A stretch of 64,000 nt of DNA from Vanilla planifolia (lineage: Eukaryota; Streptophyta; Magnoliopsida; Asparagales; Orchidaceae). Position 1 is the first letter of the stretch; every line of letters starts with the position of its first letter. A program made the position numbers and the translations under genes. The notes below the pieces were generated by a model, which saw only the letters and a program-made list of their open reading frames with translations, made no database searches and was not told the origin of the DNA. The stretch spans positions 126,501 through 190,500 of the forward strand of contig JAIUJO010003718.1 in NCBI GenBank assembly GCA_023846275.1, in the 5' to 3' direction. Below are positions 11,701 through 26,799 of the stretch, piece after piece.

Positions 11701-14700
11701 TCTTTTGCATAGAATTGGTAGTTCGATCTTGAACAGATGTATTTTGGATAACTTTGAAGGTCCTCTCATCCTTAGAGAGACCTCATTATCTATGATTGTC
11801 AAGACATTCTTCTTAGTTTTTAGTGAGATTTTTCTTGCCTCGTTATCTACAAGGTGTTCATCAGTGTTTTAGATGATGTCTTCTTTGGCATGGTAGTCTT
11901 TCATCACTCTTAGTTATTCCTTTTCTATATTACTATCTTAGTTAAATCCCTCATTGATTAAAACTTTAATTTATTATATAATATTTTAAATATTTTACTA
12001 GTGACAAGGTATGATCGTTCGTTTCAACCAATGAAATCATCTCTAGGATCCAACCATAAAACACAAGAAGTAGCACTTGATAAAAACTAATGATTGTATG
12101 ATACAAAGGCTAATCTTGATGGCCATCGATCTATTCTTTTGTATGTTTCCTATTTATTTTTTCTCTTTATCAACTTATGAAGATAATTCTAATATCTCAC
12201 GTAGAGATAATTTCTCTATTTATCTCAAAATAGTGGAGGTTTCTCTATACCATAGTAAGCACATGTCTTCCTATATTATGGGATCTTTTTGCGTAAACAA
12301 ACGTATGATCCACAAAAACTTCTCAACAAATCGGTCTCCCTTTCTTTTTTATCTCATGCATCAAACCCACATCTCACACTCATTTGAACTTAGAAAGTTA
12401 CCTTTATCATGTTTGATGTTCAAAAAGTTAAGTTTGAAAATATGCTAATATAAAACAATTTGAGGAGAAACTTTAAAATGTCCCTTTCATATAGTTATAT
12501 TTTGTAAATTTTTTTTAATAGTTGTTATAATAATTGTTAATATTTTACTAAGCAATTCAAATCATTCCTTCAATTTCTTCAAAAATAAAGTTTGGATGTA
12601 ATATGTTGCTAGTTGAACAACTATGTGTAATTTCTAGGTCAATTAAACTTGTGTCAAAGTTTTACAAGCTAAATATGAGCCAAGTCAAGGATCATAATGG
12701 ATTAACTTAACAATGGATTCATATTTTCATGTTTCTTACTAAATATTTATGCATTGAACAATATAAAAAATTATGTCATAAAAAATGAATTGATGTATGA
12801 ATATAAACATTGATCTATGTTTATCTTAAAAGGTTGAATGTATAAATGAATACATGACAAAGAAAACACTTTAAAGACCAAAAACTAATTGAAATCACAA
12901 TCCATTTGAGTTTTAGTCAAGCTTATAATAGATTATAAACAAACCAAATATGGCTAAAATTAATATCAACTTGAACATTTATCATTAAAATCTTGATTTA
13001 TATTGACATGAATTTGAAAAGCATTTATCTAAGAATTAGGACAAAAAAAAGCTTTTGATTAAATTGTTTAACATATTGACTAATGGTTCATTAAATTTAA
13101 TGCCCATAACATCACCATCTAAATTTTTTATCTTAATTTTGAAATCTATTTTCTTGTACAATAATAATAAGTCAAGTAAATAAAAGAGATAAAAGCTAAA
13201 AGAGTTATTCATTGAAATTTGCCAAACCACTTATTATAACTATTGCAATAGAATTAAATAAAGAAATAACAACTTAAGACTTTTATCTTCATTGTCACAA
13301 CAACATTATTTCATTACCAAAATCGAATCATAATAAATTATTTTCTAAAATAGAAATCAAAGTAAAATAATTGCTTGATGATCATCTCTATTTATTGTTC
13401 ACTTAGAAACCTATGATGTGCATTAATGCTATTTGAAAATAAGATATGTCAAAATAGGTTCAACCAATCATCGTGAGTTTAGTAAGCAAAATTACATAAA
13501 ATGTTTACAAGACATCATATAATTTAGAACTTATATCATGTTGGATATATATAACATCTATATAAATAAAATAAAAATATAACATGATAAGTAAATCAAA
13601 TATTGGATATACAACACAAAGAATGTGTCATATAACCAATTTTCTTTATTAATTCCAAAGGTTCTTTAATCACTTATTTCAATCACACTTCTCTGTATTT
13701 CATTTTGAATGGTTCATTTTTTTTTACCTCATCTAGTTTTTAGTGATCCTTAAAAATGTTTCAATTTTTAGAACCACCCTTGTTCTATTGATCTTGACTT
13801 TTCTTTGCAAAAATTTGAGCTAGTTAGATCAATGTCCTAAGCTCAGGTGCACCTTTACGAACACCATCCAACTAGAGTTGCACCCACTTAGGGCCTTGTT
13901 ATTTAACATAGTTTCACTTAGATTAGGATACTCATTTTATTTCTATGGGATTGCCTCATAAGGTCACATTTTCTCAAGAATTAACCTTGATCAATTGACA
14001 TAATTTATTAACATACCCTTGTTTGCTCTTATTTAAACTTTTGGGACAACTTGTTGTCATATCAATTTATGGTGATTTCATTCATTTATCCCATTCATTT
14101 ACCCACACAATTTCATCAAATGCTAAAATAATAAGACACATGCACACAATTATTACAAGAAAGTCATACAGATAAAAAATTACAAAGATCAACTCATCCA
14201 TGAGACTTTAAGAAATAAAAAATTTGCAAATATGTTCTATTATATCATGCATCACTCAAATGCATAAATTACACACAAAACATCAATCTTGATTTTTCAA
14301 ACATAGTGGAAATATCTTAAGGACAACAAAAATGCTGAAGTGAGGCACATATGCAGCATGGCTATAAGGATGGGATTTGGAGGCAAAATGCATCATAGGT
14401 GCTAGTAGCAAGATGAAAAAATGTGATAGATGTGGGAAAAGTGAATGTGAGTGAGACAAATGCAATGTTAATGCTTGATCCAGTGGATGTACAAATGCAC
14501 GATTATGTCTATATGTGGATGTATGTACAATAGATGTAGTTTGGGTGCACATATACATGACTACATGGATATGTGAATATGCCAACTTGTAGAAGTATTT
14601 GTGTAGAAGCTTAAAGGTGCTAATGAATAGATGCACATGTACCATAGATGAGGTTGGTTGGGGCTTGGAGGTTAGTAATGCACAAAGGGGTCACACAAGT

Positions 14701-16373
14701 TGTACAAGTTAAAGTTGATAGCTACATGGCATCAATAGTGATTGGTGATGGCTAGAAGTGAAAGACAAAATCAAAATAAAGTGAAATATCCAAATCACAA
14801 TCTAGTTGAGAATAATGCCGACATACACCTTTTTGATGAGCAACCTATGCTTGCGTGCACATTACAAAACCTTCTTAAATGAATCACAAAAACTCAAAGA
14901 GTTCTTATTTTCATGTTATGGTAAGTATTTAATTAAAGTATAAAAGGATTTCATAATAGAAACAAAAAGACTAAAATTCCCCTTAATCTAAACACTACTA
15001 AAACTATTAAAATAAAATAAAATAATAAAAATAAACAAACTTAAATACCATCAATCTAAACAATACTAAAACTATAAAAATAAAATAAAAGAACACAGGG
15101 AAATGATTGTGCATAAAACCAAAATAAGAAACAATCTTTTGTATCATAAATGATTGATTGAAATCCAATAATGACCTTGAACTTTTTAAATATTATTTGA
15201 AAATTTATTTTATACATTTAACTCTAAAAAGGCTCTAAATTGGTTTTGGATCAAGTTTTAAAGTCTTAAACACTTGTTACTTTCTTAGTTCTTAAACCTT
15301 GGACTAATGATTAGATAAAGAGGCACACTTCAAAGAGAAGTAATCTTGATTGAGAGTTTCTATCACTTGGGAAAATAATAAGGTGGGATCCTGGTGAAAA
15401 TAAAGAGAGAAAATGGTGAATTTTCATAAATGATTTAAGAAGGCTTCACGTGTAAAGCAAGGGAATAAAGAGAAAAGTTATACATAAGAATAACCACTAG
15501 TGCAATGCTAAAGTTAGGCATGTCATTCAATTTTAAGTGTTTGTATTTACTAATAGATATATTAAAAATAAGTAAAATGTCATACAATTTGGGTCATATT
15601 ATATGCTGGGTTCATATTATAACTATGTAAAATAAATAGAAACATAAGCATGATATCACAATCATGTGAATACAAATAAATCATGAGTATAACATAAATA
15701 TTAAAAGTACTCAAGATGCCTATTAAAGATTCTTGATATACAACAAAAGTTCCAAACTTCACTTTTTTTATTTTCCAAGTTCTAAGGTCCCTTGACACTT
15801 GTTTTCATTTATAGTTCTTTAAATTTTACTTTAATTTCTCCCTTTTGATATTTCCAATTTTTAGTGGTCCCTTTTGGCTATTTTTAACTTTTAGTGGTGT
15901 CGCAACCCTGATTAGCCTTTCTCAAGCATGATGTCATGTCATCTAATTCTTTGGTTTTTTTGCTTTCCTTAACACTTTGGTTTTCAAAAGATTTTTAGAA
16001 TAATTAATTTAAAAAAATTTGTGTTCTTAAAGTATAAAAATTATTTTTAATGCATAACAAAAGTAATTTAAAATCTTTATAATAAAAACCATAAAAAACA
16101 AAGTAAAACAAGTTCATATTTTTTTGTAAAATCATAAGTCCAAATAACTACATGAATATGTTGATGTAGGTACATATAGCATAATGGCATGTCCATATTA
16201 AACATAAACATACAAGTCATAGTAGTAGCTTATACAATAAGTACAATAACAAAATAGTACAAATCCTTATAATCACTTTAAAAGCTCCATAGTAGTCATA
16301 TGTTATGTCTCATCTTGACTTGAAATTATTAAGCTATATATAGGTTAAGCAAATTGTCATTGACTCGATGACG
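8761..16373. other. Long AT-rich spacer with no recognisable gene
   Basis: Several frames of 60-123 codons exist (8922-9113, 12077-12448, 14283-14645, 15580-15798), but none has a domain, signal peptide of quality, coding composition or neighbouring gene signals. The stretch 9470-10500 and the segments 13490-13910 and 15580-15960 are less AT-biased and read like heavily decayed transposon sequence, but no domain is identifiable. A small direct repeat CTTTTCCATTGATC occurs near 11107 and 11172. Confidence 0.55.
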
Positions 16374-19692
<3,319 letters not shown>

Positions 19693-20476
19693 TGTCACCC
19701 TATGCATTAGTTTAGAAAAATTAAAATTTAAGGATTATTAAAATCATATTTAATTAAACTTATGAATTGTGAATATTTCTTTTATTTTTTTTATTAATTT
19801 GGCCTCTAAAAATTCATTAACAAATTGTGTCTAAATCTTTTTTGTGAGCTCTACTCGTTGGCTAAAGTTCATCCTTTTCAGTAACATTTGGCTTTTATAA
19901 TGATCTTTCTAACCTTAAAATTCTTAAAAATTATTATTTATAAATTTTTAAATCATCTTCAACTTTTAATTTCATACCCATTACACTTTTTTTATACTAA
20001 TAAAATTTTATCAAGCTTACCACTTAATGCTCTATATTTGAATAATTATTTATAATTTTTTAGCTTATTTAATATATTTATTTATTTTGGTTATTTTTCA
20101 AAATCTAGAAATACATTTTTATAAAACTTCAATCCTTTCTTTTAGTACTTATAAAATTCTACTTTTTTTATAATATTAATAGATTTCAAATAATTTTTAT
20201 TCTTTATTTTTCATCTCCTTTTTTTAGATAATTTACCTTTTTTAGGGATGTATAATTTTTTGAAAATATATTATAGTTTCTAAAAATTCTCCAAATTTTC
20301 AAATAATTGAAAATAACTATAAAGTAATTTTTTTTATATTTTAGATGCTATAAGTGCCCCTCCTTATCATCATTGATCAACATTGGGCTCTTATTTTTCT
20401 TTAATTTAAAAATCTAATAACTTAAAATTTTGAAAATATTTATTTAATTACTTAATCCTAATTTTGAGATGTTACA
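19693..20476 (+). mobile_element. Possible decayed solo LTR (784 bp)
   Basis: The segment opens with TGTCACCCTATGC and closes with TTTTGAGATGTTACA. This is the TGT...ACA layout of many plant Ty3/gypsy LTRs, which often end in GGGCGTGACA or GGGTGTTACA. The flanking pentamers AATTT and CTTTT agree at only three of five positions, and the interior has no diagnostic motif. The call rests on the two termini only. Confidence 0.28.
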
Positions 20477-22387
20477 CTTTTATTTGGATAAGTTCATGAA
20501 ATAAATGTAAAAGCTTAAGAGGATTGATATGTTATTTTGAGAAATTATCTTAAAATGTGGTTTTTTATAAGAATAAGATTTATATGGGTGCTTATGGAAG
20601 CAATACCATAATTTGTCATAAATTGCTTGAAAGATAATTGGATCATATATAATTAAAGAAAACATGGAGGATAAATGAACATAAACTATATGGATATTAA
20701 TGTAGACATAGAGGAAAATAAAAAGGTCTATAAAATGGTTGAAAAATTTGCATACCATATTATGGTTATTTGTATTTATTTACTTAATATGGTTTATTTT
20801 GATATATTATATGGATTTGTTACAAACTTCAAATTTGTAATGTTTTATGTGTATGGTTGTTTGCTCTTTACTTATTGAGTTTGTGTAGCTTATATTTTAA
20901 GTAACTTAGATATACATCATGAGGTTCTAAGAGAACAATGAAAAAAGATGATTATTTAGCATCACTAATTTTGTATTTCATTAGTTCAATAATAATATAG
21001 TAAAGTTTGGAATATTTGAAATTTTATTATAATATGTTAGTACAATAAAAAATAAGAGCTTTCTTATTTCTTTATATTATAAGATTTGTCTTAATACTAA
21101 TTGTTATATAAGTAAGAACTATACTTGTTCTATCATAATTATGTGAGTTGAATCTTATAAAATTATCATCTAAGGAGAGGATAAATACCCATATTTTCAT
21201 TTGATAGAATCTAATAAAATTACAAATTATTGTTGGGTAATATTATAAGTTAAAACCAAAATCTACATCAAATAAAATCTCATAAAATTGTCAACGTATT
21301 TGAATATATACTTTTTGTAAAACTCATTTCAAATATAAAAACAAACTGGTAAAATCCTATAAAACAATCAATTAAAAAGGGAACAAATATGTGATCAAAT
21401 TCAAAATTTGTAAAATTTCATAAAGCTATCAATATAGGATGGCAAAAATACCCAAATCATGTACATTCCTAATGAGTGTAGCCTATTAAACTAAGATCAA
21501 ATGAAATCACAAATACCTAAGCTAATCTATATTCAAATTAGAAAAAAAAAGCATAAAACTTCTAATATGGATGCAAATAGCCAAAAGATGACCTCTTGGT
21601 CTTAGCATAAGATCTTTAATTAAATATCATATATATTTGACCACACTTGTTCTACTTAAAAGTATCTTTAAACTCACTTTTAGAAACATTTTGACAAATC
21701 AAATATGTTTATGGTTAACCATATCCAAATTAATTTCCAAGTGCCCAATTAATCATTTAGCATGTTTCAGTAAACTGATGATGACCAAGATTTTTTGATA
21801 TTGTAATCTAAATCAATATTTAGTAAATATTTACTCTTGGCATTTTCATGAGAATCCTAAAATAGATCTTTGAGCATGTTTAGTCATGTTGATGATACTT
21901 AGGTTTTTCCTTCATGTATGTTTCTCTATGACAACTTTGTTTTGTGTTTTCCTATTTCTTCATAATCAATCATCTTGTATGTTTGACCTTCTAGTCCTAT
22001 CTAGAGATATTCCTAAATTAAACCTTTAAAGACATGATAATATCAATCTAGCCAAAGTTATGTCTCCATAATCCAGCTAATTTTTTTATTTACTAAACCC
22101 TCGTGACCTTATCTTGAGATACCCTTAAACTAACCTTTAAATTTGTTTGAATATATTAGTTATTTCAAAAGTTTTTTTATTAGGCCCATATTATCACACC
22201 TCGTTAGGCTTATTTCAAATAAACTTAATAAAATATATCTAATTACTAATTTACTTGATAAAAATAGAGTTTACAATAAAATATCAAGGCTAATAACTAT
22301 AAATGAGCAGGAGTGAGAAGAAAATATCTTAATTTTAAATAATTAGTTTAACAAAACTAAAGAAAAAAGTATCATACTATATCTAAC
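20477..22387. other. AT-rich spacer before the LTR retrotransposon
   Basis: No gene recognised. Two overlapping opposite-strand frames (20480-20758 and 20675-20878) are AT-driven. The region ends at the start of the 5' LTR, where TAACTGTCATATAATAT occurs at 22384-22400 and again at 22437-22453. Confidence 0.5.
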
Positions 22388-23213
22388 TGTCATATAATAT
22401 AAAAATTACAAACCTAATTCGAAGATCAAATGGGTTTAACTGTCATATAATATTAAATAATTAGGCGCCCAATTTTTGGGCACCATGCACCCAGGTAGGC
22501 GCCCAACTGCGGGCGCCACAAAGAGTAGGCGGGTGCTTGACTTTGAGCACCTCACTGCAGGCACGGCGCATGCACCCCGCCATCAAGTGTCATGCATTAT
22601 TTCTCATGCAAATGATTTTACCATTGTACGTGTAGAGCACGTGATCGAGCGGATGGAGCAGGTGCATGGAAGATGCACGCACGCTCACGCAGTTGAGCTC
22701 ACGTAAGACATGTGCGAGCTGGAGATTTGTGCAGTGGAGATAGGCTGGTCTGGCTGAAAAATTTTGGAATTTGGCAAAAATAATTTCGTCTTTTTGTAAT
22801 TTGAATGTGTTCTAAAATATTATATCTCAGTCTTATATAAAATATTAAAAAACTAAGCAAAAACAACATTTTTAAAAGAGAGTTTTCTTAGAAAAATATT
22901 TTTAGAGAAGCTTTTAAAGAGAAGAAGACTAAAGAACAGTTTAGAGAATAATTCAAATTAAATTTAGAAATATTGAGAGAACTTTTAGAAAGAAAATTTT
23001 TAAAAAGAGTTTTAAGAATAAAAACTTATTATAAATGTTAGAAATCTCTTAAAAAAAGATCTTGTTAGAGAAAAATTTTTTTTTGGCAAAAAGTATTCTC
23101 ATTCTCCTTTTCTTTTGCTCCTACCCATTTCTTATTTCTACTTCCACTACAAATATTTTAAAAAAGGTCTATTAATAAGGACTTGAGACAAGAACACCCC
23201 TTACAGACAGTCA
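22388..23213 (+). repeat. 5' LTR (826 bp) of the old retrotransposon
   Basis: Begins TGTCATATAATAT and ends ACAGACAGTCA. It is alignable by eye with the 3' LTR along its length: GC-rich hairpin block at 22464-22551, GATGGAGCAGGTGCATGGAAG near 22652, a TATATAAA promoter motif at 22834-22841, and an A/T-rich transcribed part ending in ACTTCCACTACAAATATTTT. The 3' LTR start (TATTAT) and end (ATAGATAGATTA) differ from these ends mainly by transitions plus one inserted base. Confidence 0.75.
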
Positions 23214-23221
23214 TATTATTT

Positions 23222-23233
23222 TAATATCAAAGC
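23222..23233 (+). other. Degraded primer binding site for initiator tRNA-Met
   Basis: TAATATCAAAGC stands eight bases after the 5' LTR. The usual plant site is TGGTATCAGAGC, and all three mismatches are G-to-A. The following CCCACTTCGATTC also matches the usual continuation of such leaders. This supports the LTR end at 23213. Confidence 0.65.
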
Positions 23234-23399
23234 CCACTTCGATTCTGTATCAATTACAAAAGGTAAAAAGAAAGGAGTTGAAGAGCAAACTTCAAAAAAG
23301 AAAGTCAAGGGGAGGCTTCAGTCGAGGTGACTGTGCTGACTACTTGAACATCAAGCATGAAGATACAAGTAACTCTTTTAACATAATAAGTGTAAGTAT

Positions 23400-24300
23400 T
23401 AATAAAAATGGTGTTAAAATCTCAATCTCTTTTGACAATATATCGAAAAGATAATTTGTTAAACAAAGATATTCTTAATCAGAGATATTTTGGAATAAAT
23501 AGTACTCTCAAAATAATTAGAGACAAATATGAGAATAACATCAATTTTACTTTTGTGATGCACAAGAATTGATATCATTCTTTCAAGATAGATGTTATTC
23601 TCGATTTACCATTTATGATAATGGTAAAGTTAATGAAAAAAAAATTAGATGTTAGGTTGGAGTAATTAGAGACCTATTTTTCTCTATATGACTACTCCTC
23701 ATCTGACAAAGTGATGTATACTCAACAAAAAATGACAAGTCATGTATTAATTATGTAGAATGCTTACTTAAAAATGGCATAATTATAGAAGTGACATAGC
23801 GCAAATTTAAACACCTAATCCAAGAAGAATTTTATTTTATGAATTACATAAAAGAAAGATGGAGAAAATGACATAATCTACAACACTGATAAGAGTAAAC
23901 GATGTAAAAATACACCATAGAATTCTGATGATCATGAATTTAGGAATACCTATTGAATAGATATAGACATTATCAAAATATATTATTGGTTTGTATTATC
24001 TTATTGCTATAGAACTATCCATTTTTCATATTCAGTCTTTAAAGTAAGCTAGTATATTTGCTATGGATATTAAAAAAATAAATGTAAATAGACAAAACTT
24101 GAAAGATAGAATACTAGGAGGTCTGAGTATAAGTCTGATAATAAACAATAAAAGAAAGAGTATTCTCTAACAAAATTTATTGTGACTATAATAAACCACA
24201 AAAATCAAAGGTACTATGATCATTGTAAGAAGACAGGATATGTACAAAAAAATATTAAAAATTATATCTTGATCATTTCTAAAAAAATTCAAGAAGAATA
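23400..24300 (+). pseudogene. gag relic with broken CCHC zinc knuckle
   Basis: No continuous frame remains, with many stops and frameshifts. At 24209-24265 a short frame reads RYYDHCKKTGYVQKNIK, recognisable as a retroviral-type zinc knuckle (C-x2-C-x4-H-x4-C). Only the second cysteine (24224-24226) survives. The first cysteine codon has become TAT and the histidine codon TAT, each explicable by one transition; the last position is Ile. Its place between primer site and protease fits gag. The extent given is approximate. Confidence 0.55.
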
Positions 24301-24429
24301 AAATACTTATTACAACAAAGAATGAAAAGATACTGCAAACTCCTTCATAAATAGATAGAACTCTCTCTAATGGTGACTCCAAATAAGATATCGCATGAAA
24401 TGAAATAAAAAGAACTCTTCACTATTAGA

Positions 24430-24830
24430 TTTTAAGTGAAGAAAGAGCTTGTTAATGTTATCATTAACACTAAAAGTGAAAAAAATTTAAGATCCAATAG
24501 TCATGTAGAAAGACTACAATTGGAAATTACATCGCATCCAAGACTATATTCTTTGGGATGGATCCATAATGACTCTAAGCCAAGAGTTGAAGAATAATAC
24601 AATGTGAAGTTTGCTATCACCAAAAACTACATAGGTTACCTCTAAAGTAGTACCTCTAAACATCTACCATATTATATTGGAAATTCCCAACTTGCGAAAT
24701 CGAGATGTTGTTTATTATCGACAAGAACAACAATATTAGTTCACGAAGGATGAACAACATTTCCTTCTATAATGAAACAAAGTAGTCACAAAAGGCATTA
24801 TCAATGCTGAACAATTGGGGAGGTTAGCAA
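24430..24830 (+). pseudogene. Retroviral-type aspartic protease relic
   Basis: The frame from about 24433 reads KELVNVIINTKSE, where active proteases carry a hydrophobic run and DTG. Here the triad is AAC ACT AAA (24466-24474), that is N-T-K, from two G-to-A-type changes. Downstream pieces reading HPRLYSLGWI and RDVVYYRQEQ, in shifted frames with stops between, resemble the C-terminal half of Ty3/gypsy proteases. The lost catalytic Asp, several stops and at least one frameshift make it inactive. Confidence 0.6.
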
Positions 24831-24963
24831 ATACTTGCAAAAAAATATGGTTGTTAATAAAATTCAAGAAATAATTTGGTGAGATAGATAAACATCTCAT
24901 CCTCCCAAAGAAGTCAACTAAATATCAGCTCAATAAAGAAGATTTGATGAGACATAAATCTCG

Positions 24964-24973
24964 AAAAAAGGGG
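24964..24973 (+). other. Polypurine tract before the 3' LTR
   Basis: AAAAAAGGGG directly precedes CG and the 3' LTR start at 24976. This is the usual position for the plus-strand primer of reverse transcription and supports the LTR boundary. Confidence 0.6.
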
Positions 24974-25794
24974 CGTATTATCAAAAGATCAAAACAAAAA
25001 AAAAACAAAATTTACCCACATCTAACTTTAAGCCACGTGCTTAAAAAATAGATCCCTATTTTGGGCATCATGCACCCAATATGAGTGCCCAACTTTGGGC
25101 ACCATAAAGAGTAAGACAGGCATTGACTTCGGGCATTGTGATTACAGGAATGGTGCATGGGCCTATCAATGGACACTGTGCATGAGCATTACACATGCCT
25201 GAATTGGGTGTTGTGTGTTATTTCTTATGCAGATGATCTTGCTCTGACACGTGCAAAGCATGTGATTGGACAGATGGAGCAAGTACATGGAAGGCACGCA
25301 TTAGCTAGAGATCTACACTATAACAATCTTAGTTTTCCCTTATTTTATCATTCCAAAAGAAAGCACTCTTTGAGACGAGTGCAACAGTGTTTAGTTTGTA
25401 TTTTTCGAAGCTCTAAGAAATAAATTATGAATTTTAAAGATCTGGGATAAATTCGTAATGTTAAGGATAGATTTGTAATTTTGTAAATGTCGGCATAGCT
25501 CAAATTCGTTTTGGCGGAAGGTATATTTGTAATTTGAAAAGATGTTGGCTCTGTTGGGTATATGTACAATTTTAGGAATTTCGACGTAGGTCTATCTCTT
25601 CGGGCGGAGGATCTATGCGCAGATAACGAATTCGAAGGGGGTTTTATGCAAAATAACTGGCTCCCGAGCCTTATGGCAGTTAATTCATGAGGGTTTGAGA
25701 AATTTCAACCGTGGTTATAAAAGTTAACCATGGTGCATTTGAAAAGCACTTCTGTGAAAATTAACTGGCTACGGGGAGGTTTGCTGGAGGGCAA

Positions 25795-25974
25795 GGGAGA
25801 GACTTCCGGGAGTTGTGCCAGATTTTCGACAGTTGCCGTTGTGCTCTGAGAGGAGTTCCGACACGTGACAGTGACAGCCGACTAGGGAGAGTCTTCCGGG
25901 AGTTGTGCGAGATTTCTAACAGCCATTGTCGTGCTTTTAGAGGAGTTCTGACGCGTGATAGTGATGACCGATGA
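25795..25974 (+). repeat. 90-bp tandem duplication inside the solo LTR
   Basis: Two adjacent 90-bp units, 25795-25884 and 25885-25974, both start GGGAGAG.CTTCCGGGAGTT and end near GACAGCCGACTA or GATGACCGATGA. They differ mostly by transitions. The 90-bp length keeps a minus-strand frame open for 128 codons and explains the apparent 30-residue protein repeat there. Confidence 0.8.
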
Positions 25975-26601
25975 GGAATCTGTAAGGTAAGAAAAACACG
26001 ATTTGCTTCGTCATCGGGATTTTGTAAGGTTTCCAGTGAGTGGTAGAGACTGAGAGGGTGGAAGCCAGAGCAAGATTCGACTGGTTCAACGCGTGAATTA
26101 GCCGGTCTAGTGCCGACTGTAGCCAAATTAAGAGAGAAGACAGCCAAAATTAAGGAATTTTGGGATTTTTTGGAAAAAAATGTTTGGGAAAGCTTTTAGG
26201 AGGCAATTTTGGCTAATAAGCACATTTTAATCTTTGATTACTTTTACATTTATGGCCTTGTAGGACATAAAAAAAAATCAGAAGTAAGCAAGACGATTTG
26301 TACATCAAAATCAAGTAGATAAATCCCTAACCCTACGATGTAGCACATTAACATGTGTTTGTTTTTACATGGTTTTCTTACAATCACATAATGCTTTGGT
26401 TGTTGCATATGTTGGTTGTTTATTTCATTTGCATAAAAACTAAAAAGGAAGAAGCAATATGGTATGATAATAAAATAAAAAGAAAGAAACAATATGGAAC
26501 GAAAGGTCTTTTGATATGGCATAATTATGTAGATTAATGGTTGGAAAATGGTATTAAAAATAGGATTCCTAGAGAACATTATCCTCATCACTAACCCCAG
26601 C

Positions 26602-26799
26602 GTGTTGGATTGTAGGGTATCGATCTTCGGATCAGATATCTATCTAGTGTTATGTGCTATGACCCCATGATGATTTACACCAGGCTTAGCATGTTGGATC
26701 ACAGGGTATAAGTACCATACCTGTGGTGGCATTAGGCCCAGTGTGTTGGATCGCAGGGTATCGATCTTCGGATCAGATATCTGCCTAGTGTTATGTGCT
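26602..26799 (+). repeat. 57-bp direct repeat pair, 141 bp apart, in the solo LTR
   Basis: GTGTTGGAT..AGGGTATCGATC and the following TTCGGATCAGATATCT through GTTATGTGCT occur at 26602-26658 and 26743-26799. A shorter third relative (ATGTTGGATCACAGGGTATA) lies between them near 26691. Internal subrepeats of this type are common in long plant LTRs. Confidence 0.75.

Noticed and set aside
12077..12448. 123-codon plus-strand frame
   Set aside because: AT-driven composition with no family resemblance and no neighbouring gene signals.
14283..14645. 120-codon minus-strand frame
   Set aside because: His, Ser and Tyr rich through base composition, with no recognisable domain, splice context or promoter. 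The A/B difference inside it is synonymous, but a single site is no evidence for selection.
22476..22706. 76-codon frame in the GC-rich part of the 5' LTR, and the similar 88-codon frame at 25157-25423
   Set aside because: Both come from LTR sequence, and the second runs across the solo LTR boundary.
25761..26147. 128-codon minus-strand frame with a 30-residue repeat
   Set aside because: It lies antisense inside the solo LTR, and the repeat is explained by a 90-bp DNA duplication.
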